64,000 bases of DNA from Xiphias gladius (GCF_016859285.1 NC_053404.1:18449105-18513104), one strand, 5' to 3'; counted from the first letter of the stretch, positions 1 through 17,995 are shown. Numbers and translations: made by a program. The notes: generated from the letters alone by a model not told the origin.

Positions 1-360
1 AGAACCTGTTTGGCCTGGAGAAATATGCTGAAAAATACATGTATTCCTTTCCAGTTTAGGTGTCCTCTTTGGATAGTTTTAATTAGTATGCCTTATTATT
101 CTGCTGCTGCTTGAGTTTCAGCCTCAAAGCAATCAAGGTCTGTGTTGTGAAAAGGTGAGTTTGAAGTACAGTGTGTGTTCACCAAACAAATGCACCACCT
201 CCCCTCTCACCTTTTTCTTCCGCGCAGACTCACTTAGTGTGTTTGCTCAAACTGGGTTTTGCTTTTGTGTGTCTGCAGGTTTGTGTCCGACGCTAGAGCG
301 ATCTGCCAATTAAGACGGTACAGTATCGTACTGAAGAATGTCTGAGCCTCCAACAATGGC

Positions 361-406
361 GCGCGCACACACACACACACGCACACACACACACACACAC
401 ACGCAC
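361..406. repeat. (CA)n microsatellite
   Basis: An almost uninterrupted CA dinucleotide tract, broken by two G-for-A changes. It lies within gpr158 intron 1. Confidence 0.95.
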
Positions 407-1092
407 AGAGATACACACTGCACGTTTGAAAAAACGGCAGTCCTCTGTGTGTGGTCTAAGCTGCCTCCCCTGTGCCTCGAGTGCGGCTGAAGAGACAGAC
501 GGGAAGAGAAGAGATGATGTGTGAGAGGTGCGACTTCTTACACCTTCACAAAAAAAAAAAAAAAACAGGTCGATCTATCCCAAACACGTGTCCACACACT
601 CCTGCTCCAACAAGTCACATTAGTTGTTTAGCACCTGTGTGTTCGACGAACGAAAAGGGAGGAAAAACAGACTCAATATGTGTTAATTTCCGTATGCGTG
701 ATGCATAAAGAAATTCAAAACAATTCATCTTTCTTCTCGCAGCATCATCGCACCACACAGGAAGTGGCTGAAGCATTAAAAGGCTGGAATCAAGATGGCC
801 CATGCAAGGTTGTTGTTCTACATCTTTCATTATTAATTCATTGTTGTATTGATTGTGTATTCATCTGGAAGGGAAAGGAGAGCTGATGTCTGAGGCAGCT
901 ATATTAGCCAGCGTTTCCCCTCCTCTCATGTTTCTTATCTGGCAGGCTGCCGGGGCACAGGGAGGACGCAGGGTGAGCTCCCCGCTACCTCGATATGAAC
1001 AAACTAACAGAGGCATGGCGGAAAAAAAAAAAAGGACATGAGAAGGTGCAACAGAAGTTGTTATGTGACCTGAAATATTGCAAATTACAGGA

Positions 1093-1243
1093 AAGTTTCT
1101 TGGCCGGGAGCAGTGACCTTCCGGAGTCCCGTTAAATAAGAGCCAGGCTAGCTGTGTCCCTGCTAAACACCCTTCGTTCTAAGCTAAGATAGGCGGCAGC
1201 TGGTAGTTACCCATTTCCCTAAATGTTGAACTATCGCTTTAAT
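1093..1243. repeat. Interspersed repeat family R1, internally deleted copy
   Basis: The segment starts near 'cttggccgggagcagtgacc' and ends in the inverted-end sequence 'aaatgttgaactatcgcttt'. Both belong to a non-autonomous transposon-like repeat common in percomorph fish. Fuller copies in this window are at 1536-1993, 44307-44643 and 44645-45005. Confidence 0.55.
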
Positions 1244-1535
1244 CAGACCCTGCTCCACAGCATGTAAGCAGGTACGCGTGAATGAGTTTTATAAGTGACC
1301 GCTCTTTTGACCTCGCCACCATGCTGTAGATGGAGTTTGCTGATGTGTTTGAGGGGTGGTACGGCAGGCCTACTCCACGTGATGGTTTTTCACCTTTTTT
1401 TTTTCATCCTCTGATGGGTGTTTCCGAGATTTCCTGATCGGCTCCTGTATTCATTTATCCTCCACTTTTGTGGTATGATGTATCTTTGAGGCATTAGCTG
1501 ATGAAGTTCTGATAACTGAAAGCTTATCTTTATTA

Positions 1536-1993
1536 TTAAAGGAAGAGTTTTGACATTTTGGGAAACGCGCTTACATACTTACTTTTTGCTGCCGAGAGTT
1601 GGTTGAGAAGATCATTACCACTGTCATGTCTGTACAGTAATTATGAAGCTACTGCCAAAGCCTGTTAGCTTAGCTTAGCATAACATGTAAAAACGGGGGG
1701 GGGGGCTGACCTGGCTTTGTGTAAAGGTAATAAAATTTCCCTACCAGTAACGCTAAAGCTCACTAAATGACACCCAATATCTTGTTTGTTCAATCAATAC
1801 TAAAACTAAATGTATGAGTAAGGCTAGCTCTTTCCCCCTGTTTCCACTCTTTGTGCTAAGCTATGCTAACTGCCTGCTGGAGGCAGCTCCATTTCTACAA
1901 CATACACGCGAGAGTGGTATTAATCTTCTCATCTAACTCTTAGCAAGACAGCAGATAAGTGAATTTCCCAAAATGTTGAACTATTCTGTTAAA
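1536..1993. repeat. Interspersed repeat family R1, near-complete copy
   Basis: It begins 'ttaaaggaagagttttgaca' and ends 'caaaatgttgaactattctg', which are imperfect inverted ends. The inside carries 'gcttagcttagcataacatg' and 'gctaagctatgctaactgcc'. Terminal inversion with no coding capacity suggests a MITE-like DNA element. Confidence 0.65.
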
Positions 1994-3447
1994 TACTTGC
2001 ACTGGTCTGACATTAAACCGGGGTTAAGTGTGCAGAGCCTTAATTTTCTCCGTATTTAAATTGAGTTAGATTTACAGTAAGGTCACGAAGAGTGACTATA
2101 GAGTGTGATAATGCCAAAATGTCCTTATTTTGATTGGAGAAACTCCAAACTGTTGTATCGGGTGTAAGGAAAGTACTTCCTGAATAGATGTTGCTCTTCG
2201 GCCTCCGTTGCAAGGTTGAAAGGGGGAAGAAAAAATGGACAGTGAAAAGCTGGTCCTTCGGCAATGATAGGAATGCCTCTGCAACAACAAAATTCTCTGG
2301 GAAAACCTGCCACTTTTCAACCAAATCATACATTGGGCTTTGTAAATAAACCCTGAAGTGGAGGTCCGGTGTATAACAGTTTCGACTATTCATCCGTCGA
2401 GTGTATGGGCTCATTTGCTATCAGACTGCCTCGCTGCGAGCATGTGAAGCTGCTTCTGAGAGGCTTTAGTGTGGGAAAACACCAGGTAGCTGATAGCCTG
2501 TTACAGTATAATCACTGCAGCTTCTCACTCGTTTGCAATCTCTGCCTGCCAGTGAGCGACCTGAGCGTATCAATTAAAGATTCATCGAAGGCAGTACACA
2601 CACAACTAGTGATCTGGATTAAATATTCATTGGGAAGATGTTGGTCAGGATCCTATGGACCCTTAAAACTTGACTATTCCAGTGCATATCAGGGCTGCTG
2701 GCATAAACATGGCACATTAACCAACAGGCTGCAGCAGGGGTGGCTTTAGGACATGGGTTGTACAAAACACCCAAAAATCAGACATATTGAAGCCCCTCTT
2801 CATCTGCTGATGCAGGCTGCCTTTGCTTTATTCTATAAATTGGCTTCTTCTCATCTGAGGAAGGCTCTGACTCATTGCAGATTTTGCAGCCTCCCTTGAC
2901 AGAAGGGGAAAAGAAAGGGCACACGACATTTCCTGAGTAGTAAAGCGTGCAGCCGAGCAAGTTTGAAAAATGAATTAGGGCCTGTAGCCAGAGGTTTCCA
3001 CCACTGCTACATCGAGTAACATCCAGGGTTATTTTTAGCATCCCGCCGCCTTGTCAGACTGGAGGAGAGAAGAAAACCCCCCTCCTGTAACAAAAGGAGG
3101 CCAGTGGGAGGCTGCGGTATGTTGGGGGAATAAAGACAGGCAGGTACGATCACCTCGCTAAGCCCTATCTGGGTTTATGTGTGAGGACTGGCATTGTTGT
3201 GGTGGTCGAACCCACCTGATCGCCCCTTTAGACTGACACGAGCCTCTCTCACGTGAATCTGTGGTTTTTAAACACAACTAATGGCACCACAGGTGTGTGT
3301 CAAGCTGTACGAGGAGGTTTTTTTTTTTTTTTTCACGGCAAGAGGGCAAAAATGATGATTTGCCGAGCCCGTTTCGGCTCATTATGTTGTTTGCCAGCCC
3401 ATTTACCGCCAAGCAACTGCTCAAATTTCAACCGTCTGTGTGCCTAC

Positions 3448-4325
3448 CTGAAGTCAGGAGCCAGGTTGGGCTTCAGGCCATAGAAAGCAGCCGATAAGGT
3501 CAAAAGCCACCGGGGAACAAAATTCCCATTTTCACACTCCAGGTAGGGCGCGGACCATTTGACGTGTGTCCTGTCTGGGATGAAACTCTCTCCTCTTTTT
3601 AAAGAATTGTCAACTGATGCAAAATCTTGGCTCAGCACCCTCTTTTGGAAACTCGGCTTCTTCCTGTCTTTAACTTCGTGGTACCACTCTGTGTCCGCCG
3701 TGCGGTTGTGCAGATAGCGCTGGGCCATGCCGGAGAGGTCTTGGAGGACTATCTCTCCACCGGCCCTGGTGGCTTGCAGAAGCACCGAGGGCCCCGCCAC
3801 GGATGGATCCGCGATGAAAGTGACAACCGCCCGGTGAATCTTGGCGTCCCCCTCCAGTATACTCCTGACTAAGGCATGGTACCACTCGATGTCTCGCCGG
3901 AGACTCTGCTCCCTGGACCTGTTGGCTTGCAGTATCATGTTGAGGAAGTTTGTGGCGTGCAGCACCGTATCCAGCACGCCGCTCATGGAGTAATGCGGGG
4001 TCGCGTGTGACCTTCCCCGCAGAGAGGTGAGCTCGTACCTCCGCGAGCAGTTGGCGTGCTTTAAGGTGGCCGAGTCCCCCGTGTGTAGAAAAGCCGTGAC
4101 CACCCGGGGGAGATGCTCCTCTATTTTCTGCGCCAGCTCCGCCGTCTCCGCGGGAGGAGGATGAGGCGCACGGAGATGCGCCAGCTGCCGACGGTGCGTC
4201 TGAGCGCCGCGAGTCGCCCCCTGTGCCCCGATGTCTTCCCCATGCGCGGACCACTCCGCGTATTTATGGTTCGAACCGATCACAAACCCCACTTGCAGCA
4301 ACAACGACAGCCGGAAAACAGCCAT
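3448..4325 (-). CDS. gpr158: gpr158, first coding exon only (metabotropic glycine receptor / orphan class C GPCR)
   Basis: The exon encodes 292 residues plus two bases. It opens at the only true ATG in the frame (4323-4325) with a hydrophobic signal peptide (MAVFRLSLLLQVGFVIGS). The rest is the N-terminal part of the extracellular ligand-binding (Cache-type) domain of GPR158. Family marks are the segment TAFLHTGDSATLKHANCSRR, three N-glycosylation sequons (NCS, NRS, NRT) and the end FYGLKPNLAPDF. It stops at a canonical donor (CTTCAG|GTAGGC on the minus strand) in phase 2, and the remaining exons lie beyond the left edge of the window. GPR158 is a plasma-membrane receptor of neurons, now described as a metabotropic glycine receptor that acts through RGS7-Gbeta5. 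GPR179 is the nearest alternative. The neighbours thnsl1 and enkur favour GPR158. Which teleost copy (a or b) cannot be told. Confidence 0.88.
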
Positions 4326-4675
4326 CTCCTCCTCCGGAAAAAGCGTCCACAGATGTTCGGAGGATCGCTGCTCGGAATTGCAGTGTCGTCGGGCGGGCTT
4401 GCTGGAAAAAAAAAAAATAATAATAATAATAAATTTAAAAAAAAAAGAAAGGAATTTGCCAAATTGCTCCGCTAAACCATCGCTTCGCCACTTGTAGGAT
4501 ATTCTCGCAAGCTCCACGCCTCTGCTCTGGAAATCAAAAGGCAAAGGAGGGAGAAACGTGAGGAACCCCCTCGCTGTTCCCGTCAGGTCCCTTCTTCTTC
4601 TCTACAGATGCCTCAGACAGCTTGTTGATGATGTTGAGTATCCGCTTGCAGCTGTTTCCCCATCACCACCACCTC

Positions 4676-4679
<4 letters not shown>

Positions 4680-4713
<34 letters not shown>
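4680..4713. repeat. (CT)n microsatellite
   Basis: A pure CT tract about 355 bp upstream of the gpr158 start codon. It reads as GAGAGA on the gene's sense strand. Confidence 0.95.
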
Positions 4714-4716
<3 letters not shown>

Positions 4717-4856
4717 CTCTCTGTCTCACCGTAGACAAGGCTGTCGTGGCTTTGCTGCGCGGCGGCCGTTCTCCTTCTGCGTGCAGGCTACAATAGACTG
4801 AATCAACCCGAGGAGGATGGGAGGGGTAAGGGAGCAGGTCATTATTATATTTATAT

Positions 4857-4859
<3 letters not shown>

Positions 4860-4886
<27 letters not shown>
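4860..4886. repeat. Poly(T) tract
   Basis: An uninterrupted T run (A on the gpr158 sense strand) in the upstream region of gpr158. Confidence 0.9.
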
Positions 4887-4887
<1 letters not shown>

Positions 4888-5418
4888 GGAGGCACCGAGT
4901 CAGGGAGCCTCTCACTTGGATGGCAAAGGCACTCCGCCCTCTTCCGACCACGACAGGCATTGAGTAGGCCTATGAAACCCACGAAGAGACGCACAGCGGG
5001 AGCCGTGCGCTCTCAGAGCCCGTCTTCCCCGTCGTTTCATAGGGCTCCGGAAGCGCCGCTGATCCGCGTATGGCCGCCTCCCCTGTCAATCAGCGAGCAG
5101 TGTTCGGTGGAGCGGTGGAAGGGGGAGCTGTCCGGGGGCAGAAACCGAAAAAGTCGGCCTCGGCTCATTTATCAGAATGAGGCGCTTAATTTAGATCAAT
5201 TGATCGATGTCTCACTTTGGTATTCAAGAGTCGTTTTCCATCCACTCATCCCTGTGAAAAGAAAGATTGATCAATATTTTTTTTTAAAGAAAGAAAACAT
5301 TTTTAAATAGTTTTCTTTAGTTTTGATCTTTCCTTAAAGTCTATGGGTGCCGATAACAATGGGCTTAGGCATGTATTCTTTTATATTTTTTCAAATACAA
5401 GTAACTTTAAACATACTA

Positions 5419-6965
5419 CACTATGTGGCCAAAGGTATGCGGACACCCCTTTCCACATACTTTTATCTAGTCTGGTCTGGCTCTTCTGCGTGGAACTATT
5501 GTGTATTTCATGATCGGTCAAGAGTGTTTTTCCCAAATTCCTAGACTGCGGCTCTGTGTGAATAGACGCAGGGAGTGCTTTTGACAAATTCCAGCCTCTG
5601 TCAAATTCTGTGTTGCCTGGTTCCAAGGACACACGGGAGGTTTACGTCAACGTGTAGCCTAAGCTCCATCTCGCCTCATTAAGGCCTAATGTCACAACAG
5701 AGATAAAGTGATATATGTGGGATCAGCAATTGGGGAGTGAGAACACTGAAACTGACCCTGATTGGTAACGAACCAAAGTTGGGGGCGGGATATCCTGAAT
5801 ATTAAAGGGTTAATGTGCATAAGCTTATATATTTGGGACAACAGCCTGATATTGTTGGAGAATCAGAATTGAAGAATCCGACTCGACTGGACCCTTGCAG
5901 GCTTTTTAATTTTACCTCAATGATTCTCTCGCTGCAAACTGTGTGTACCTGACTTTTATAAATAAAGAAAACTCAAAAGGAGCATCGACATGCTGTGAAT
6001 CATTCTTCTCCACTCAAGAGGTTGCAAGGTCGTGATATAGGACAGAACCATCAGGAAACAAAAGCACGGAAGAAAAAGGAATGGGATGGGTTGGCCTTAT
6101 TTAACTGCTTATATGAAAATAAGATATGTGAGATGTAGGAGATGGCATTTACACTGTTTGCCATCACCCCTGTCCACATGGTTTTTGTTTGGGGCTGTTT
6201 TTCATGGGTCGGAGCCCTGAAGATTTGGCTTCAAAGCTTCAGTATTTCTCTGTAACATTAAACATTGACAATAATAAGCGCCAATCGGAGCCACTTTATT
6301 ACTAAAGTAAAGCAAAGTTCATCTGCTTCCTCGCTGCTGCGTGGCTGTGGTTTGGTCACACTTGATGGACAGTGACCAAACGGCATACCCTAATCCGTTT
6401 CTGAATCACATGTTGCTAAACTGTTTGTAGGACCCCCATCATTCATAGTACGGAGCCGATTGGGAAAACAAGCTTTCATGGCCTTTAAGGGAAATTGTAA
6501 TGCTTCAGCCCACAGTGATATTTTGTACATTAGTGTACTTCCACCCTTGTGGCAACAAAAGGGGGGAGGGCCATTTCCTGTTGGAACATGACAGCACCCC
6601 CCCCTGGCATAAAGCAAGATCTATAAAGGAAACGGCTTTCTGAGAGTGGTGTGGAAAAACTCCCCGTCCTCAACCCCATCCAACACCTTTGGGATGAACT
6701 GGGACGCCAACTGCGGGCCAGGCCTTATCGCCCAACATCAGTGGCCGACCTCACTAAAGCTCTTGTGGCTGAAAGGGAGCAATTCCCTGCAGTGTCCAAA
6801 AGCTAGCTGGAAAGTCTGAAATCAGAAGAACGGAGGCTTTTATAGCAGCAGATTAATGTCCATGGTTTTGGAATGAGATGTCCAGGAATTACATAATGTA
6901 GTGAGTAATGTCGGGGTTGTCCACTTACTTTGTTTGGAAGTTCAGATACGTTTGGCCATATGGTG
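5419..6965. mobile_element. Degenerate Tc1-like transposon with an LTR-like insertion
   Basis: The left end reads CACTATGTGGCCAAAGGTAT. The right end, in reverse complement, reads CACCATATGGCCAAACGTAT. Both are flanked by TA, the Tc1/mariner target site. A decayed transposase C-terminal region lies around 6660-6860, where 'aaccccatccaacacctttg' corresponds to a Tc1-type NPI(E/Q)HLWDEL motif. Stops and indels break every frame, so no functional transposase remains. About 350 bp at 5.7-6.06 kb do not belong to this element and look like a later insertion. Confidence 0.75.
5709..6060 (+). mobile_element. Possible solo LTR nested in the Tc1-like element
   Basis: The segment starts TG and ends CA and is flanked by AAAG on both sides. 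It contains a TATA-like 'cttatatatttggg' (about 5824) followed some 130 bp later by 'aataaagaaa' (about 5961), the promoter/poly(A) spacing seen in LTRs. No internal retroviral genes are present. The 4-bp duplication is short and the borders are uncertain. Confidence 0.35.
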
Positions 6966-9344
6966 TATGCGCAAGATCAAGCTCATTTTCTGTTTTGTCA
7001 AATACTGTGTAACTGAAAAAGTTGAGCAGCAAGCAAACTGTAACATACCAAAAAAGGTGCTTCCTTGTAATCCTTAATCATGGCACTATGAAATATCTTC
7101 CAGCAAAGTAAAACACAACTCATACATAAAACTGGGCAACCATTTCTCCAAACCTACATGGCCCGCTGGCAATGTGATCTACTTCTTTACTTTGTCACCA
7201 AGCCATCAGTCTCTCTCTCTCTCTCTTTCTTATTAGTTCAAGCTCTTAGGTTGCTCTCGCTCCCTCTCCTTCCCTCTCCTTCCTTGGTTCAGGGGCATGT
7301 CACGTCACGCTGTGTGGGCTAGAGGCATCTCGTCCTGGGAGCAGGGTGAGGGAAGACAGGCGTGACGAAGGGGTGACAGAGCTGGGAGTCGGCCTGCGCG
7401 CTGCACGGGCCATCAGGGATTCTAGAGGTTGGAACTTGAAGACCTCCTGGATTCCTCGACCAACCTACATTCGCACAGCCGCGTCCGAGGCTGCTCGCGT
7501 GTCCTATATTGAATTCTTGATATCTGCAAGCAAACAGCCCGAGACAGGAAACCCAACGTTGCTGTGTTTGCACCGCTGTAAAGAAATTAATCGGGAAAAC
7601 TTTTAAATTGATACTGCCCTTCTGTCTGTGTCAGTCTGAGGGCATTTGTAAGTCAGATTGCTCGCACTGCTGAAAGGGTGAGATGCATTTTTCCACTGTG
7701 AAAAAAAAACTTTAACTTTGGTCAGTGCGCTTTTAAAGTCCAGTGCAGAGCTCTGCATTGGTGGATATAAGAAGCATCAAACTCATACAGTATGTGTCCG
7801 TTTGTAGTCATTTAGAATCTGAGTTTATTACTAATCAAATCTGCTTGTATGAATTTAAAGTGGCTCTTTCTTCTGCTATTTTTGACAATCTACCGCTGCA
7901 TTTCTACTCCTCTCGCTCATGTCTTTGCCGTTCATATCCTATTAATCTTGTGCCTATGCCCGATGCCAGTGAGCCTGCAGGCTTACGTATCGTAAGGTTG
8001 TATATGACAAATTCTGCATCCACTAGGATCAATTTATTTCCTGCCTTTCCATCAGGAAAGGCTCAGAATATTGCGGAAAAAATAGGATGACCATTCCTGC
8101 CAGAACCATTCAGAGACAATTAAATTGTGAAAATTAAACCCATGTGAGATCCCGAACGATCAGTCAGGATGATGGCGATGAGGGTGGACATAGCACCTTC
8201 TTATGAGGTGTGAGCCATCTGTGTGGACATGTTAATGCATATTAATATGCTGCCGGTTGGAGACTATGATGAATATGTAATCAAGACCAGGATTTTTTTT
8301 TTTACTGTCCCATGCAGCAAGCTTTAAAAAGTTTGAATCAACAATCACGGATACCTATTACCTAGATAAGCTAATATAAAATATAAATAATAGTTTGTTA
8401 TTGGTACATGTTAACTTGCCTTCTCTATTCATAGCCATAAAACATACAATGGGGTAAAGATATTTAGTGGGATTTTCTTACTTGCAACCGCTTTATTAAT
8501 TCTATTGTTAATGCTCAGTTCTGTTGTCATTATAATGCGTTTTTTTGAAGAGTTCAAAGAGTAAATGACTGTAGAGTGTAGCTCCGCTTTTCTGATGAGG
8601 ACAGTGAGTCATCTCCATAATCATCAGCGATCAATTGCTCACACTGCTGCCAACAAAAATGCCCCAACCCCATTGATAAAAATTAGCCATTTCATTATAT
8701 ACTGACTGCAGGTGGCTTTTTGGAGGGTTGAACATTAATGTGCCTCAGTAACTGTAAATTTTGAAAGTTATCTTAGAAGAGGTCTGTTGTTTTAATCAAT
8801 ACCATAATGATAATAGGGTGAGTACGGTTTCAATGGCCTTATTGCATGTATTCAAATTAGAGAGGCTGGTTTTGAAGTTTTAAACATGTCAGTTTCATAC
8901 TGTCGGCTTGGCAAGAGCAAACAAAGTAGTCACGCAATTCAGTATAAAACAGAAGACTTCACTATCATGCATAACATGGCAAAATAGTAAAGAGCTCGAT
9001 TGAGCTGTATGTTTATTGAGACAAAACCTCTAATTAACTATGATAAAAGTATACAGCAATGAATACAAAATAGCTATTTACAAAATCACTGGAAATCTTC
9101 ATCCATTAAGCTCATCGATTAAGACAAATACACCAAAATGAATATAAAAATGAACACCTTACAGTATACAGTACACCTTCAGGTAAAAAATATTGGACGA
9201 TAAACATTTTAACCAAAGGTTCTTTTGGTATTTGTAGGGTTAGATAAATTCACTTTTAACATTCAGAAACTGAAATGTTTGATTTAAAACTTCTGCATAT
9301 GACCTCTCGAGCGCTTTTAAAGTAAATGTTGTTTTGGAATACGT
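6966..9344. other. Intergenic stretch between gpr158 and ptchd3
   Basis: No gene could be supported here. The interval holds a short CT tract (about 7207-7228), AT-rich sequence and a perfect 14-bp palindrome at 8237-8250. Open frames are short and show no recognisable protein. Confidence 0.5.
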
Positions 9345-9350
9345 TTTATT
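9345..9350 (-). terminator. Poly(A) signal of ptchd3
   Basis: AATAAA on the minus strand, about 60 bp past the ptchd3 stop codon at 9412-9414. Confidence 0.55.
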
Positions 9351-9411
9351 ATGGGATCTGCGAGTAACAAAAATGCCTAACTACTAAAACGTGATTAGCA
9401 TTTTTGATCCG

Positions 9412-15036
<5,625 letters not shown>

Positions 15037-15749
15037 CTTCAGACATGCAGGACAGATAGTAATAATGTGGAGGAAGTGGCTCCTTTTAAAGACTATGCAG
15101 ATAACATCACGCTCTTAACAACATTTTTTGTAGAAGGCTAGAAGGAGCAATTACACGGGTCTCCTCTGAAGCCTCATTTGCCAATTCAATGCTTGTTAAT
15201 TACCCTTAGACCTGGAAATAAAACAATATGGAAAAATATTTGGAGTTAGAGGTGATCTCGTGCTTCCTAGTGGCTGTAAAATGATCAGACGGGAAAGAGA
15301 TGCCACTTCAAATTGGAGGAGACAATTCAAAAACTTAAATGGAGAAATTATGCAAGATTTCCCAGAAAAGATTGTGACTTTGTTATACTTTACAGAAAAT
15401 TACTGGCAAAGCGTCACATTTTATTAGTTTATGGAAAAAGCATTCAGAGGTGTGTCATAACTAAGTAACTATATAACTAAATAAGTTTGTAGTTTGTCAT
15501 TTGATTGGTGTTATGAAGACAGCAGACAACTATGACTGACACATAAACAAGGTTATAAAAATATTGAGAATCTTATTGCCTAACGTGTTTGTTGGGGATT
15601 AAAGTTCAAATACTGTGCCTTGCAAATGGCAATTACTCTGTGGCCCAACGGTGACTACAGCAAATCTAATGTAATTATTTTTATTCAAGAACTCCACAAT
15701 AAGTGCTGGAGATTCCTGGAATTAGGAATTATGGGAATACTCTGGAAAC

Positions 15750-16445
15750 TGACCATTCACTAAACCCTTCTGCTTAACAGCCGTGGCTAGGCGCAGGGCT
15801 GTTTAGTTCTGGATGAAGAGTATGGGCCAATATGTATTTTTCTAGCCTTTCCAAAGCCAAAAACACAAGCGCAAAAGTGTGAGGAAGGGAACAAACTGTG
15901 GTTATCGACTCAAACATAAGCGGCAAATGTTAGCATTTCCGGCTAAATGTATATAGTAGTAACCCAGCGTTACTTCCGAGGCCGAGAGCACATTCAGTTT
16001 GTCGGGCTACAGGTTCGATTTAAAGCAGGCTGGTTTACAGATAGCACACCCTCTATGGAGTATTTCACCAGTGTGTGGAAGCTGGACCTGGATGCCATCA
16101 GAGTTTACTCTAACCTGAGCTGCTTTTTGTGGGATTTGGGAAAATTTACACTCCGGCAACAGTGAATGTAACAAGATAGCGTTATGCTTGCTAAACACAT
16201 TGGTTTAGGTCCCACCCTATTTTCTCTTGTGACGTTAAAAGGGAAAATACAAAAATGTATAAACTAGGCAACCAGACGGGGTTATGTTACAATGAACAGT
16301 CTGATCTTAACATTTTTTGTTATCATATTATCAGTCGCTCTCCACTGCAATACAACCTGTAAGCTTTAGCCTCAGTTTTATTTAGCATGATATCATGTAT
16401 GTCAGGTGTAGCAACATTAAGGGTCCGGGGCTTAGTGAATGGTCA
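15750..16445. mobile_element. Non-autonomous DNA transposon with terminal inverted repeats
   Basis: The left end TGACCATTCACTAAACCC is matched by the reverse complement of the right end, TGACCATTCACTAAGCCC (17 of 18 identical). They are 696 bp apart from outside to outside. Nothing inside resembles a transposase. No clean target-site duplication is visible, so the superfamily is unassigned. Confidence 0.6.
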
Positions 16446-17471
16446 ATTACAGGAATATCTTGGGAATTCAGTTACAGCTGGTCTCTGTGTATAAACCCCG
16501 CCCTCAACAGTTAGCATTTTAACCTTTAGCTCCACTATGTACTTGGAGTGAGGGTCTGAGAGGGTCAGTTTTACACCTCCAAGCCAGTCGGCCATCTCCG
16601 GCAGTTAACCCCTGTCAGTCAGCTGTCAATCTGAGCCCTGCCCAGTCCTCCGAGACAAAACTCATATCTCATTTCACACAGATCTGTCTCGGGGTCATTG
16701 ATTTCTCACTCTCCGAGTGAAAAATGGATTCTCTTTCCTTCATCACAGAGAGGAGAAGATCCTTGCAGACAGTCGCCAGAAGCCAGATGGAGGCATCAGT
16801 TAAAAGTAATCTTTTTCAGGACCCTTCAGTTATTTTGTTCACCTTGAACTGAATCATTGCCTTTTGTCAGTGAGCTTATCAAAAACTGTCAACAGCAGAT
16901 GGGTACAGATGCATATTGCTCTACTCTGAGTTTGCATCAAAATGTAAATGAGCTAAATCTGTACTCCTATAACAATCATCTTGTGGTGGCAAGCTCCTGT
17001 TAACACCTTCATTAGCCCTCCTTTTCTCTCCTCCTCTTCCTCCCACATCATAGAGGTATGTTGGGGTGCAAATCAATGTCTTGGGTAATTAGCAGGGAAG
17101 CCTCGGGTGAACACGGTGTTGAGATGTGTTGGCTGATTGTTGTGCACTTGCTTTTCAAAAAGAAACCATAGATCATGGAGAAAAACACTTCATTATGCAA
17201 TAATACTCTTGATAAGACAACAGGCTAAAAAAAACACTACACACCAACCTGCATATACAGACATACACACACTGTTTTCACTGTGTTGTCAGATCAGATC
17301 AGATTACTTGTTTTCGGTGTAGAAGAGACAGCTTCCTCCAGTCAAGCTCATTTCATAACGAAAGGTAAGAAGGTCGTAAACTCCATGAGTGGGTTGTTCT
17401 GCAGTTTTACAGTCAACTATTATTACATCTTTTTTTTTTTTTATCAGCACATAAGGTAATATTAGTATACC

Positions 17472-17942
17472 TTAAAGGTGCTATATGTAAATTTTTGCTA
17501 CTGCTACATAGCCAACATTAGCCTTAACAGCTATTCAATTACCAAGAGCTTCAGCTATCATTGCTTTTACAAGACAAATGGTTGGAATATGCCCTCTAGG
17601 CAGTGCTGCTTCTTCATTCTCTCATGCTGGACTGAGGGCAGACTGGACACTACAGTGCCTCATTATCGCAAAATGGTATTACAAGACAGGACGGGCCAAG
17701 GACGGGCTGATCAGCATGCTAACTCCAGTGGAAGACAAGAAGTGATAGAAATAGAGGAAATAGATTTAAAACAAGAGTTTCATTGGCGTCCCTTTTCCTC
17801 CGCTGAAGACAGCTCTTGGCGAGTAAAGGAATGACGTTCAGTGCCGAACCTGCAACATTTCTTCTGGACTAGTAATTAAACAACTGTTAATGCTAACTTT
17901 TGCTGTGTAGCAATAGCAAAAAGTTACACATAGCACCTTTAA
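17472..17942. mobile_element. MITE-like element with inverted ends
   Basis: It begins TTAAAGGTGCTATATGTAA. It ends with the inverse of that sequence, and the right end in reverse complement reads TTAAAGGTGCTATGTGTAA. The paired ends are followed by 'ttttgcta' in the same inverted arrangement. It is 471 bp long. The open frame that crosses most of it resembles no known protein and is probably fortuitous. Confidence 0.75.
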
Positions 17943-17988
17943 TCTTAACAAACTGAGTAAGGATGAGTATAGAAATATTTTCCATATA

Positions 17989-17995
<7 letters not shown>

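Larger units (their letters stand above)
1..3447 (-). other. gpr158 intron 1 (partial)
   Basis: This stretch lies downstream of the gpr158 exon 1 donor on the minus strand. I found no second exon of the receptor here. It holds a CA microsatellite at the left end and two copies of a teleost interspersed repeat (1093-1243 and 1536-1993). I see nothing else I can name. Confidence 0.6.
4326..5100 (-). promoter_or_regulatory. gpr158 5' leader and likely promoter region
   Basis: This is the region just upstream of the gpr158 ATG on the minus strand. It contains an A/AAT-rich tract (about 4405-4447), a CT tract (GA on the sense strand, 4680-4713) and a T run (4860-4886). CpG-bearing unique sequence follows towards 5.1 kb. 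No TATA box can be assigned with confidence, so the role is inferred from position and CpG content. Confidence 0.4.

Noticed and set aside
4326-4544. Extension of the gpr158 exon 1 frame upstream
   Set aside because: It opens with TTG and crosses an AT-rich low-complexity leader. MAVFRLSLLL at 4325 is the only ATG and makes a proper signal peptide.
15750-16445. Possible tRNA-derived SINE, because of 'ggttcgatttaa' near 16012
   Set aside because: The B-box-like word lacks a matching A box at the right distance, and the unit has DNA-transposon inverted ends.
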